From assembly GCF_963576545.1 (NCBI RefSeq), contig NC_083656.1, forward strand, positions 1,353,640-1,417,639: a stretch of 64,000 nucleotides of DNA. Reading direction: 5' to 3'. A model generated the notes under the pieces. It ran no database searches and was not told where the DNA came from. It saw nothing but the letters and a program-made list of their open reading frames with translations. Source of the DNA: Limanda limanda. Lineage: Eukaryota; Chordata; Actinopteri; Pleuronectiformes; Pleuronectidae. Numbering within the stretch: the first letter of the stretch is position 1; each line of letters opens with the position of its first letter. A program made the translations under genes and the position numbers. Positions 40,201 to 51,888 of the stretch are shown here, piece after piece.

Positions 40201-43200
40201 TTGACCACTGTCACTACAGGAGTGGAGTTGTTTGTTTGCGGCTCAGCATCAAAGGATTCATGGTCTATGTATGTCCGCGTTACAGAACATCGTGTTTTCA
40301 TGGCGTGTAATCAAACGAAAAAAAAATCCCTCAGTCAGTTTTTATCTCCATCTTGTTGTGATGACACTCATCTCAATTTGAAGTTGATTCGATGAAAGCC
40401 CTGGTACAAGTACATCAAAGTAAAAATGTGGAATATGGCAAAATGGCCACTAAATGCAAGATAGCAGGCTTCCTGTTGTGTTTTTCCAATTGCACCTAAA
40501 GACTTTTTTGTTTGTCTGGTCATGATACACCTGTGTATTGATTTTTGTGAAGACCGGTCAATGTGAACACATTCCAGGGGTCTCGGGGGGCACCGTTGAG
40601 CCATTTTGCAACGCCCATTAAAAATTCCTTCAGAATGCATAAATTTTCACCACTTTCTAACTTTCTGCAAATTTTGGTAAGAAGTTGAGCATGGTAAAGC
40701 CCTCAAAAAGCCAATTCATTTGCCTGAATAATAATAATCCTTACAATTTCAATAGGGTCTCACCTGACCTTTGATGTCAGTGCTCGGGCCCTAATAAGTT
40801 CACGTACATTAATCGACATGAAAACCATTAATAATTTGTATTACTTTTTGGCTAAATAGCACATTTTATCAAGGACACACAGAACTTAATTTGACAATAA
40901 GACTTTTAAAACCTCCTCAATCTGACCGATTGTTGTACATAATTCTAAAAACTCATTTGCTGTTACTCACTTGATCTTCAGCAAGCCGAGGGTGACGTTC
41001 TGGGACAGAAGCTCGTCGGTCTTGTTGCGGTTCACGTAAATAGAAAACCCGTTGGAGATGAACCCAAACTCTGTGGCCACCTGAGGGGGAAGTGGAGTTT
41101 CCTGATTAGAATGAGCAACAACACACTCATGTCTCATCCCACTGCACTGACTTTGTAAACCACCTTCAGTGTTTAACAAGTCCTGGCTTATGATGAGCAG
41201 TATGTCTCTTGCTCTTCTTCAGATTCATCACAGGAAACACTTTCATAGCGTAAAGTGCGTCCATCTCAAAGCAGATTAGCAAAGAGCCTCTTGGCACGAG
41301 AGAACCTCAGCTTGTAAGAACACCTCTTACAGTGACGACACTTTGAGCCAAACTAAGCTATTAGGAGACGGACGTATTTGTCATTGCATCCAAACCTCAC
41401 GTCAAATTATCAGACGGCTCGTCATCACTTTAGATTTACTGAGTTAATCAGCCATGAGTGAACTCAGAGAGCGGAACTGTTTACATCGGAACAGGACAAC
41501 TATCTTGGCATTAAAGCTAATCCATCATGGACCATCCACCAATGACTGTGTGGGAACTTTCATAGTAAATCCTGTTCGTGGTTGTAAATGTGTATTTGTA
41601 ACTTGGGAACAGTCTTTGAGCATTAAATCATTATATTTCCTCAAACCACACAAAGAACAGTGTGCGTTGCTGTTCGCTGGTGAAACTGTATCCTGTGTGT
41701 TTCATTCTGTCTCAGCAGCAGAAATATAACCTCTCTGCTTCAGACCCGTGCTTTTCCATTCCACCCGTCGCTGGCTGCACCGGAGCCGGGACTGAAACCA
41801 CTCCTTCCATTGATCTGCTGAACCGTCCGGCCTCGACTCAGACACATGCATCTTTGATGAGATGATACTGGAATTCTCCACTGTGACCGTTCTGCTGATC
41901 CTGCTTCTATTCTAGGTTTTTCAAAACCCAAGATGATCTTAAAAACATGTCCACATTAACTAACTACATATTTATAAATCCTTTGTGTTTATCATCCTGT
42001 TTAATACTCGTGTGGAGGAGTAATGTCGTGGCTGTAAACAACAAACTGCCGTGCAGATGTGATGATAAGAGTGAATCCAGTATATTTTCCGGTCCTTGCC
42101 ACGGATGCTTCCTGCACAGCTTCATACATAAATCATAAATGATCAGTGAGCAGATCTCCACTGTGTGTGACAGCAGTGTACGATGCACATCAGAACTTGT
42201 GATGCAGTAGAAAGAAAACACACTAAAGAACAGTGTTTATGTTACAGGTGAAGAAATGGACCCAAGAATCCAGGGTTTGAGAAGTTCTGATGGATTTTAA
42301 CACTGATTACATATGTCTTAATAAATAGAGTAACATTATGGTTTTGATAAATTATGCATCTTACAGGATAAATACTATGGCTGTGTGCCTACACTGTAAA
42401 TAACCACCCAACTGTACTCTGGTTTGACTTGTATAGACACTGTGTGTTGATCTCCATCATGACTACTAATGTGTATAATATCAAACATCTAGCACCAGCA
42501 TGGTGGTGCAGTGGGAAGGTTGATGGTTTGAATCCCCTGCGAACATCAAAGGATAAACAGTGTGGAGCTTTGATGGCCTTCTGAAAAAACACGTGTGCAC
42601 TTCTTTGTGTGTATCACTGTTACTGGGATCTATCACTGTTACTGGGATGTATCACTGTTACTGGGATCTATCACTGTTACTGGGATGTATCACAGTTACT
42701 GGGATGTATCACTGTTACTGGGATCCATCACAGTTACTGGGATCCATCACTGTTACTGGGATCTATCACTGTTACTGGGATCTGTTACTGGGATCTATCA
42801 CTGCTACTGGGATCTATCACAGTTACTGGGATGTATCACAGTTACTGGGATGTATCACTGTTACTGGGATCTATCACTGTTACTGGGATCTGTTACTGGG
42901 ATCTATCACTGCTACTGGGATCTATTACTGTTACTGGGATCTGTTACTGGGATCTATCACTGCTACTGGGATCTATCACAGTTACTGGGATGTATCACAG
43001 TTACTGGGATGTATCACTGTTACTGGGATGTATCACTGTTACTGGGATCTATCACTGTTACTGGGATCTATCACTGTTACTGGGATCTATCACTGTTACT
43101 GGGATCTATCACTGTTACTGGGATGTATCACTGTTACTGGGATCTATCACTGTTACTGGGATGTATCACAGTTACTGGGATGTATCACTGTTACTGGGAT

Positions 43201-45446
43201 CCATCACAGTTACTGGGATCCATCACTGTTACTGGGATCTATCACTGTTACTGGGATCTGTTACTGGGATCTATCACTGCTACTGGGATCTATCACAGTT
43301 ACTGGGATGTATCACAGTTACTGGGATGTATCACTGTTACTGGGATCTATCACTGTTACTGGGATCTGTTACTGGGATCTATCACTGCTACTGGGATCTA
43401 TTACTGTTACTGGGATCTGTTACTGGGATCTATCACTGCTACTGGGATCTATCACAGTTACTGGGATGTATCACAGTTACTGGGATGTATCACTGTTACT
43501 GGGATGTATCACTGTTACTGGGATCTATCACTGTTACTGGGATCTATCACTGTTACTGGGATCTATCACTGTTACTGGGATCTATCACTGTTACTGGGAT
43601 CTATCACTGCTACTGGGATGTATAACAGTTACTGGGATGTATAACAGTTACTGGGATGTATCACTGTTACTGGGATCTATCACAGTTACTGGGATCTATC
43701 ACAGTTACTGGGATGTATCGCTGTTACTCGGATGCATAACAGTTACTGGGATCTATCACTGCTACTGGGATGTATCACTGCTACTGGGATCTATCACTGT
43801 TACTGGGATGTATCACAGCTACTGGGATCTATCACTGCTACTGGGATGTATCACAGCTACTGGGATCTATCACTGCTACTGGGATGTATCACAGCTACTG
43901 GGATCTATCACTGCTACTGGGATGTATCACAGCTACTGGGATCTATCACAGTTACTGGGATCTATCACTGTTACTGGGATCTATCACAGCTACTGGGATG
44001 TAGCACTGTTACTGGGATCTATCACAGTTACTGGGATCTATCACAGTTACTGGGATCTATCACTGTTACTGGGATCTATCACTGTTACTGGGATCTATCA
44101 CTGTTACTGGGGTCCATCACTGTTACTGGGGTCCATCACTGTTACTGGGATCCATCACAGTTACTGGGACGTATCACTGTTACTGGGACATATCACTGTT
44201 ACTGGGATCAATCACTGTTACTGGGATCAATCACTGTTACTGGGATCTATCACTGTTACTGGGATGTATCACTGTTACTGGGATCTATCACTGTTACTGG
44301 GATCTATTACAGCTACTGGGATTTATCACTGTTACTGGGATCTATCACTGTTACTGGGATCAATCACTGTTACTGCGATCTATCACTGTTACTGGGATCT
44401 ATCACAGCTACTGGGATGTATCACTGTTACTGGGATCTATCACTGTTACTGGGATGTATCACTGTTACTGGGATCTATCACTGTTACTGGGATCTATCAC
44501 TGTTACTGGGATGTATCACAGTTACTGGGATGTATCACAGTTACTGGGATCCATCACTGTTACTGGGATGTATCACTGTTACTGGGATGTATCACTGCTA
44601 CTGGGATCTATCACTGTTACTGGGATGTATCACTGTTACTGGGATCTATCACTGTTACTGGGATCTATCACTGTTACTGGGATGTATCACAGTTACTGGG
44701 ATCCATCACTGTACCTTTTCAAAAAACGCCTCAGCGGTCTCCGTCTTGGTCGCAGGGATCTTCTTCATCCCGCTGGGGGACTGGACCCTGATGATCTGAA
44801 GGGACAAAGACAGAAAGGACAACATGAAGCTCCAGCTGGTTCCCTGTGGTCTGCACCCCCCCTCCACCCAGTCAAAACAAGGGAGACCCACCCCCCCCCC
44901 CCCTCCTCTGTACAGTCAGGACATCATGACAACCATGACAGAGCAGAAAAGTCCTGTTGACACTGATCGCCCCCCCCACACCACCGAGCAGCTCCAGCCC
45001 GGTGACACGAAGCTGGTTCACCGTAAACTGGACCTGAACTGGAAGTGAACTGGAACTGTCCCAGCGGCGCCATTAAAACACTTTCACAGAGTTCACACCA
45101 GCCCGACTCCCATTAAACCTTCCAGAACCTTCCAGCTCCTCCGGGACCACCGAGCAGCTGACCGAGCCCACGGGCCTCGCGTCGGGTCCAGCCCGGGCAC
45201 CGAGGCGGTTGTTCGGCCTCAATGTTCACAAACAAAGCCTCTTTTTACTCGGATGTCGTCAGCTAACCACAAAGCTAATGCTAGCCGGCTAGCTAAACAG
45301 GGCCCAGTCACTCTGGGCTAGTGACGCTAGCCTGCTAGCGTTAGCGTTCGAGCTAATTCTGCTGCCTCATCACTCCGGGCTCCGGGCTCAGCCAGCGGGT
45401 CCTCGGGGGGAGAAGCGGCCGCTGCACTCACCATGTTCTCCGCCAT
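34225..45446 (-). CDS. nploc4: nuclear protein localization 4 homolog (NPL4), complete
   Basis: NPL4 pairs with UFD1 as the ubiquitin-chain receptor of the p97/VCP unfoldase in ER-associated and chromatin-associated degradation. The seventeen coding exons are 45432..45446, 44715..44795, 40971..41080, 39554..39778, 39426..39474, 39243..39337, 39039..39162, 37936..38115, 37708..37794, 37081..37152, 36876..37002, 35840..36000, 35628..35699, 35445..35537, 35079..35195, 34694..34796 and 34225..34388. They sum to 1,875 nt (624 residues plus stop). Human NPLOC4 is 608. Order: UBX-like N-terminus (IIRVQSPSG ... INNGF-like [14 protein letters not shown]), zf-NPL4 ([33 protein letters not shown]), MPN/NPL4 core ([32 protein letters not shown]) and a C-terminal NZF finger ([13 protein letters not shown] ... 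CEMCSLP). All zinc ligands are present. A serine-rich loop in exon 4 accounts for much of the extra length. Confidence 0.97.
34484..34687. repeat. TG/TGTGTC microsatellite next to nploc4 exon 16 donor
   Basis: A GTGTGTCT-type repeat of about 200 bp lies in the intron beginning at the donor of exon 16 (34,694) and starts within about ten bases of it. ORFs on both strands here are repeat artefacts. Confidence 0.95.
38154..38883. mobile_element. hAT-type MITE in nploc4 intron 7, 8-bp TSD
   Basis: A 730-bp element begins TAGGGACGGGAATAGG and ends CCCCCCATCCCTA, with imperfect terminal inverted repeats. It is flanked by a perfect 8-bp direct repeat CTGTCAAT (38,146-38,153 and 38,884-38,891). The interior has GATACGATA-rich ends and AT-rich sequence, with no transposase ORF. 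The 8-bp duplication and TAGGG ends indicate a non-autonomous hAT element. Confidence 0.85.
39891..40793. mobile_element. probable dispersed DNA-transposon-like repeat in nploc4 intron 3
   Basis: The stretch begins TAGGGCTGCAAAGCAGCACT and ends AGTGCTCGGGCCCTA, with short imperfect inverted ends. It has an interior typical of a widespread fish repeat containing ATAATAATAATCC near one end. No target-site duplication is obvious and no ORF is meaningful. Confidence 0.45.
42493..42542 (+). mobile_element. remnant of a tRNA-derived SINE head
   Basis: CATGGTGGTGCAGTGGG followed by GGTTTGAATCCC looks like the A- and B-box parts of a tRNA-derived SINE with the middle eroded. Short and degenerate. 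The rest of 41,081-42,492 shows nothing recognisable. Confidence 0.35.
42609..44712. repeat. 19-bp minisatellite, about 110 copies, in nploc4 intron 2
   Basis: The unit is TATCACTGTTACTGGGATC with T/C, G/C and A/T variants, including shortened units (CTGTTACTGGGAT). It spans about 2.1 kb and ends three bases inside the intron from the exon 2 donor at 44,714. Because 19 is not a multiple of three and the unit lacks stops, it gives long ORFs in several plus-strand frames (up to 743 codons). These are artefacts. Confidence 0.97.
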
Positions 45447-45620
45447 GTCGCCCCGGTCGCTCCGGTGTCTTCTCCCGGCGGATCTCACGGTGTGAACGGA
45501 CACACGCAGCGAACACAAGCGTCACGAAGCGTCAGAGGCTGACAGTCAACGACACTCCATCACACAGCGGGTGCAGCAGGCATCTGGGGCCGACTGTCTA
45601 CCACCGGTCCCACACTGAAA
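45100..45620 (-). promoter_or_regulatory. GC-rich nploc4 promoter and first-exon region
   Basis: GC- and CpG-rich sequence surrounds the 15-nt coding part of exon 1 (ATG at 45,446, MAENM then donor). Several GCTAGC/TTAGC repeats lie at 45,260-45,350. No TATA is evident upstream, which fits a housekeeping promoter. The core element could not be placed. Confidence 0.5.
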
Positions 45621-46390
45621 CAACCCCGGAAGAAACAAGCGTGACTTTACCTGAACAGACACGTTCCGCCTCTTTTCTCCTGCTCTGCAGTGGAGTTTAA
45701 ATGATGTGAAACTGTGAGAAATCATAGTTTGAACAAAGGGAGAAGTTTATGGAAAACTGTGTGGTTTGAGTTTTGTATTTTAATGTATTTTACTTTTTAT
45801 AGCTTGCTTTTATATTTATTTTATTGCACTGCTGAAAAAAATAATATTTTGTCACAGTCTGAATAAGACCAAAGGGCGGCCATTTGTGTTGGAGGTGGAT
45901 ATAAGGATCTTTATAGTAAATGTTATAACACAAAATATAATGAATATATAACATTGGTATGTTATTCAACAATATTCAATATTGTACATGACATTTTAAC
46001 AAATTATAATTAGAACATTATATATATTCATTATAACAAGATATGACAAAATGTGAAATAATATTACCACGGTGGTTTCAATACAGCACAGATAGATAGA
46101 GAGATAGAGAGAGGGAGATCTAAATTTAATCTTTTTGTACTAGCCCTGTATTTTCATCATATTCTGCATGAAAGCATCAAACTAAAAACATTGTCACTTT
46201 ATCAATATGTGTGTATATGTGTACATTTACATGTGGACTGTATAGGCTGCTTCTAAATTTGTTTTCATGTCACGACTGAAGTAAAAATAAATCATCGATC
46301 GACTTACACACTGACTCATTCTCGATTTGATAAATGAATAAATCACTGTTTCTATTTTCCTCTTTTTATTTTTTATTTGTTTATCCTGTA
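45621..46390. other. AT-rich intergenic stretch, no gene seen
   Basis: Between nploc4 and the pde6g duplication. Contains only AT-rich sequence and a short GATA tract near 46,090. In human, TSPAN10 lies between these genes. No tetraspanin-like coding sequence was found here. Confidence 0.6.
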
Positions 46391-47158
46391 GTGAGGACAT
46401 CTCCTCAGACCTGTGTGACAATGAATAAAGGATAAAAGGAAAGGAAATAAAAACTATAATCTTCCACTGTACGAGATAACGACAAATGAGAGCGACAACA
46501 ATGAGCTTAAAAACACAAACATAAACACACAGGTTGGAATAATGAGAAATAAACATAAAATACAAATTTTACAACTAATATTATACAAAAGAGATGGAAG
46601 AGATATGAGACTTATTGTAGAAAATATTACGAATGTAATAATTCTGTCCTTTTAAATCACACGTTATAGTTTTTTGTTGGTTAAAGCGGTTTCTTTCACG
46701 AATTTTTCATAAAAAACAAGGTCAAAGGTCATGTTTTTAAAGCCCTTTTCATATTGACTCACATGTATCCAACATTAACAGATATTTCTTTAGTATATTA
46801 GTAGAAACTTTAGAGGGAATAAAGGTGAAGAACACGTCTGTATCCAGCTAACGATGGTTCAGTTAAACTTTGATCAGATCAGAAGCAAAGAGGGAAATCT
46901 GATGATGAGTGATAAACGATATCCACTGAGCTGCTGTCCGCTCTCTACAGAATAGACAGGCTTTATGTTTAATATGTCGGTGGAGAAAGAACCTCTGAGC
47001 TGGCAAAAGAGGCGTCGAAGCACATGAAGTGGGAACCCCCCTCCCCCCCACGTTCACGGGTTTGTCACTTGAACTCAAACTGAGGCTGCCTTGCTTGTGT
47101 AAGTTTCATGTTTTGTCCATGAGAAGAAGAAGACAGGAGGAAAAAGAAGGACAGCAAC

Positions 47159-47218
<60 letters not shown>

Positions 47219-47281
47219 AGGACGTAACTGTGCACAACTAGAGAAGTCACGAGAATCAGAAGGAAAGATCCTAAACAAGAG

Positions 47282-48056
47282 TGTTAGGAATTTCAAACTT
47301 TTAACTATAGGTTGTGTCTGAAAGAACTCTTAACAATAAAGATAGAAGTAGTTTTAGCTATATATTAGGCATTCATACAAATGATTTTTAATAATAACCT
47401 TTCCTTCCTAGGGTTTAATCTACAAATTAAGAATTAATGTTTCACTAGTTCTCATTTCTATTAAAGCGTTATTCCCTCAGATTCATTAAACTCACATAGA
47501 GTTCCAAGAGCTGTCTGATAAGTCTCGAGGTTGGAGTCACAACGATGGTCAGTCTCACAGCTGGCCTGATAGGAGAGTCCAAGAGAGTTTGTTGTGGCTC
47601 ATATGCAGCAGCCGAGATGGAAGGACCAAGACATTTTCTACTCAAGGCTAAATTACGAGACAACATCAGACTGTCAGGGTAGATAGAGTTGCCCTAGCAC
47701 CCGTCAGAGTAGCGTAGGAGCATGACGGAGAGCTGCTGCTATGTCACTTCCTGGATTCGGTGACAAGAGGCGTGGGACTGCGGCTGGACCAATGAGGGAG
47801 ATCCAAAGTGATTTGCGGTGACTCCCCTCCAAATATTCATAACCAATCACATCAAATCTACTGTTATAACTTTACCAAACCCATGCTGTTCGGGGCCATT
47901 ATTAACTTCCTACTGCTAACTTAATTAGCATAGGCTGTGATAATTGTCCATAGCTATGAATAACTCTTCATTGTATCTTTAAATAAAACATTTGATTGAA
48001 CCAAAATCTTGGATCGGCTTCTCTCATATTATAGGATAAACCAACACGCCTTAACA
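47282..48056 (+). mobile_element. solo-LTR-like insertion downstream of pde6g copy A
   Basis: A 775-bp insertion absent from unit B, with ends TGTTAGG...CCTTAACA (5-bp perfect inverted TGTTA/TAACA). AATAAA lies about 70 bp from its 3' end, and the flanks share GAG (3-4 bp, boundary ambiguous). The TG...CA ends, size and internal poly(A) signal suggest a solitary LTR. No coding sequence or second LTR is present. A long non-autonomous DNA element is the alternative. Confidence 0.6.
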
Positions 48057-48276
48057 GAGCAGATAAAGTGTGAACTGCAGAATCAGAAAAAGAATCCAGG
48101 ACAGAGAGTGAATGTGTTTTTGTAGAAGGTTTTTTTCTTTTTCCATTTTTTGTGTCTGTTACAGTTCGTCCTGGACGTTTGAGTGGAACAGTTCCATTTG
48201 AAGCCGGGAGACGACGCCTGAAGCAAATGGTCTGAGGCCTGTAATCCGTGGAGGATGCAGGACGGTGCACCAAGGC

Positions 48277-48708
48277 TCAGATGATTCCGTACTGGGCCAG
48301 CTCATGCAGCTCCAGGTGATTGAAGGCCTCCCAGGGGCAGATGACGGTGATGTCTGCAACAGAACACGCAGACGTGAGCTCGTTGAGGTGAAATAATATC
48401 AGAAAACAACATGAGATGCTTTTTATTATCTGAAGAGAACTCACCTGTGCCTAAGCCCTCCATTCCAGGGATGTCGTCACCAAAGCTGGAAAGAAAAAAG
48501 TATTACACACTCGAATTTGCTGTTATTCATGGCCGTCAAAAGAAAAGATATTCCATGCATACCCCTGGATGCCCTTCTTTGGAGGCTTGCTCTTGAACTG
48601 ACGAGTCTGCCTCTGCTTGAACTTGGGGGGGCCCTTGCGTGGAGTGGCCGGGCCTCCGCTGACTCGGGTGGCCGACTTGATTTCAGCTTTGGGCGCCTCG
48701 AGATTCAT
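48277..48708 (-). CDS. pde6g: retinal rod PDE6 gamma subunit, copy A
   Basis: PDE6 gamma holds the PDE6 alpha/beta catalytic dimer inactive in photoreceptor outer segments until activated transducin displaces it. Exons are 48563..48708, 48445..48485 and 48277..48353, together 264 nt (87 residues plus stop), exactly the length of human PDE6G. The order is [20 protein letters not shown], the polycationic stretch [20 protein letters not shown], the [15 protein letters not shown] hinge and the C-terminal inhibitory tail [13 protein letters not shown], which is identical to human. The coding exon starts at an acceptor at 48,726, and a non-coding first exon lies near 49,795-49,865. It is the downstream copy of a tandem pair and carries an LTR-like element starting about 220 bp past the stop. 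pde6h (cone) is a possible alternative name, but the linkage to nploc4 and oxld1 supports pde6g. Confidence 0.95.
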
Positions 48709-49794
48709 TGTGAGCTGTTAGGGTTCCTGTGTGCAGGAGGTCGGCTTCACTGCGTGAGGATCTCTTCATTTAGAGAACATGAAAGAAAAGAACAATGTGT
48801 CAAGAAATGGAAGTAAAGGACCATTTCCAACTATTTATTCTCTGTGAATCCTGTTTGTGTGCAGCAACATTTTATCTGACCTCTGCCTGACATTAGGCTT
48901 CAATCCTCTCACTGATCTGACAAACACCTGCAGGGATTTACGCTCATATTTCCCGCTAATTGAATGTCTGAGATGGGCCGTACCTTTCAGCGTGTTCTGG
49001 GAGGATGACCCAATTTCCCATAATCCCTGGATCAAGTTAATAAGAAGTCCCCCTCTCTGTTTCAAGCCGGCCGTCCACACGTAATCTCATTAGAGCAAGG
49101 ACGACAGCATGTTTGTGCTGAGCCTGCACTGAGGGTCTAAATGATCAATCCTATCATCGTGTCCCGGAGACAAGGACAGACCTGAACACGTCTAAACCGT
49201 CACTGTGATAACAGAATACATATCTTTAATATAATCACAACTTATTAAAGATGCTGTACATTGTCTTAAATATGAATGGTAGTGCAAACATATCTAGAAA
49301 TTAACATTTTGGCTACTTTGGAAGTAGAACAAACCCTTTTAACAGGAGAAAATTTCACATCTTCATTTTAACTATTAGCAGACATGATGCTGCAATTTGA
49401 AATACTCATTATTATATTAAAAGCTGAATAAGAATCTATATTTTAAAAAAAGGTTGAGACCATGATCATCAGTCAGCACAAACAAGCTTTATTTGAATGG
49501 CAGTTCAGAAACTTGAAGGTAAACTTATATAAAAGAGTTACAACAATCCTCCACTGATGATTAATCAAACATTCAAAAATGGTTCTAAGGCTTTATCGTC
49601 CTTTTTAAATACATTTTTCTTGAACCTTCATTCGATCAAAATAATCTCAAGAGATTTTTAAATTTCTTTTTCAATATATTTTTCACAACATTATTTTTCT
49701 CATATGGCTCCTGAGTGTTTACGGTGGTTACCACCACTACCACATAAATCCAAACATCTCGGTAACATCACTGTCAGTCGTCATGGTTACTCAC

Positions 49795-49865
49795 CGGCTG
49801 CTGGGTGGAGGACAGCCACTGGAGTGGGTGTGAGCAGATGAGTGGAGGTCTACACTAGGCTCGCT
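49795..49865 (-). other. pde6g: non-coding first exon of pde6g copy A
   Basis: The donor is CAGCCG then gtgagtaacc at 49,794. The upper end is estimated at about 30 bp from the TATA box. The same structure occurs at 55,561-55,631 for copy B. The intron to the coding exon covers 48,727-49,794. Confidence 0.55.
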
Positions 49866-49893
49866 GTGAGGGCCGGCCGGGCTCCGGGCCCCT

Positions 49894-49921
49894 CTTATAT
49901 TCTGAGCCCTGCTGAGGATTA
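49894..49921 (-). promoter_or_regulatory. pde6g copy A core promoter: TATA box plus CRX/NRL-type site
   Basis: On the minus strand TAATCCTCAGCA (49,910-49,921) joins a CRX/OTX core TAATCC to an NRL half site TCAGCA. It is followed 9 bp downstream by ATATAAG (49,894-49,900). This arrangement is typical of rod-gene promoters and agrees with the gene downstream. Confidence 0.7.
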
Positions 49922-51534
49922 CGTGCACGCCGCCCCCCGGCTGCTCACATGTTCCAAACAAACAAACGTCACTATTGTAAAACGATGTGATCGTCACACA
50001 TTAATTTACAGGATCGTTCCAGATGTCTGGAGTCAGTCTACAGGTTGATAGTTGCTGTTGATTCTAAGTAAAGTGATTTTAAAAGTGTATCAATACAAAT
50101 CATTTACATGAAATGATTTAAAACAGTATTTGTGATGAAACTAAGGATTTAAACTGTTCATTCTGTTCACTGTGTTTAGGATAAAACCCTGAGCGATGTT
50201 AGATCAGATCTCTGAAGTGAGATCGAAATGAGATAAAACGACCTGGGATCTGTAGATATAGATTATAGATGCAGCTGCAGCTTCCTGAGAGGACGACTCG
50301 CTTCCTCTTCATTATGCAACCATCTCAACATCTGCTTCAGGCCAAACCCTCAAGTCCTCCAGCCTGCAAACGTCTTAATAAATCATCTCTCCATCAAGAC
50401 TCATCAAGGGATCTTCACAAGAAAGCAATATAATTAATTTATAATAAAACAAGGCATTGTTAAATCTAAATAATGGATTATTACACTTGATCTGCAAGTG
50501 CATTGAAGGGACATGATTTAATTTTGCAGTTCCTAAAGTTCGAGGACTGTAGCAAAAACTGAGATATTCTTTGTTTGGGTCAAAATTCTTTAAAAAGCTC
50601 CAGAATCTCGACAACCTCCACAATATGTCATCACATCTTCTTCACTTATATATACAGTCTATGTTAAATATCAGCCATCATCATGTCAACACGTCAATAT
50701 CAACTTTAACTTGTAAGAAACAACATTTTACGAGATTTAAATGTTTATATTGATATTCTTCAAAGGGCAAATCCGCCTGGGAGAGGACATCTCCTCAGAT
50801 CTGTGTGACAATGAATAAAGGATGAAAGACCAAGGAAATAAAAACTATAATCTTCCACTGTACAAGATAACGACAAATGAGAGCGACAACAATGAGCTTA
50901 AAAACACAAACATAAACACACAGGTTGGAATAATGAGAAATAAACATAAAATACATATTTTACAACAGTAATATTATACAAAGGAGATGGAAGAGATATG
51001 AGAGTTATTGTAGAAAATATTACGAATATAATAATTCTGTCCTTTTAAATCACACGTTATAGTTTTTTGTTGGTTAAAGCGGTTTCTTTCACGAATTTTG
51101 AAAATGTTTTTAAAGCCCTTTTCATACTAACTCACATGTATCCAACACTAACAGATATTTATTTAGTATATTAGTAGAAACTTTAGAGGGAATAAAGGTG
51201 AAGAACACGTCTGTATCCAGGTGACGATGGTTCAGTTAAACTTTGATCAGATCAGAAGCAAAGAGGGAAATCTGATGATGAGTGATAAACGATATCCACT
51301 GAGCTGCTGTCCGCTCCCTACAGAATATACAGGCTTTATGTTTAATATGTTGGTGGAGAAAGAACCTCTGAGCTGGCAAAAGAGGCGTTGAAGCACATGA
51401 AGTGGGAACCCCCCTCCCCCCCACTTCACGGGTTTGTCACTTAAACTCAAACTGAGGCTGCCTTGCTTGTGTAAGTTTCATGTTTTGTCCATGAGAGGAA
51501 GAAGACAGGAGGAAAAAGAAGGACAGCAACAGGC

Positions 51535-51611
<77 letters not shown>

Positions 51612-51888
51612 ACGTAACTGTGCACAACTAGAGAAGTCACGAGACTCAGAAGGAAAGATCCTAAACAAGAGCAGATAAAGTGTGAACTGTAGAATAAGAA
51701 AAAGAATCCAGGACAGAGAGTGAATGTGTTTTTGTAGAAGGTTTTTTTCTTTTTCCATTTTTTGTGTCTGTTACAGTTCGTCCTGGACGTTTGAGTGGAA
51801 CAGTTCCATTTGAAGCAGGGAGACGGAGCCTGAAGCAAATGGTCTGAGGCCTGTAATCCGTGGAGGATGCAGGACGGTGCACGAAGGC

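Larger units (their letters stand above)
46391..50780. repeat. tandem duplication unit A (contains pde6g copy A)
   Basis: The unit starts GTGAGGACATCTCCTCAG and ends CAAAGGGCAAATCCGCCTGG, and is repeated directly as unit B at 50,781-56,540. Collinear identity is high over coding, intronic, promoter and flanking sequence. Relative to unit B it has a 775-bp element at 47,282-48,056 and about 150 extra bases at 49,040-49,185. It lacks both foldback insertions. Confidence 0.93.

Noticed and set aside
42560..44799. A 743-codon plus-strand ORF and several companions of 340-355 codons
   Set aside because: They are translations of the 19-bp minisatellite, open in more than one frame only because the unit lacks stops and is not a multiple of three.
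49791..49997. A 68-codon minus-strand ORF conserved in both pde6g units (also 55,557-55,763)
   Set aside because: It overlaps the promoter and non-coding first exon. Conservation is explained by the duplication and the regulatory sequence.
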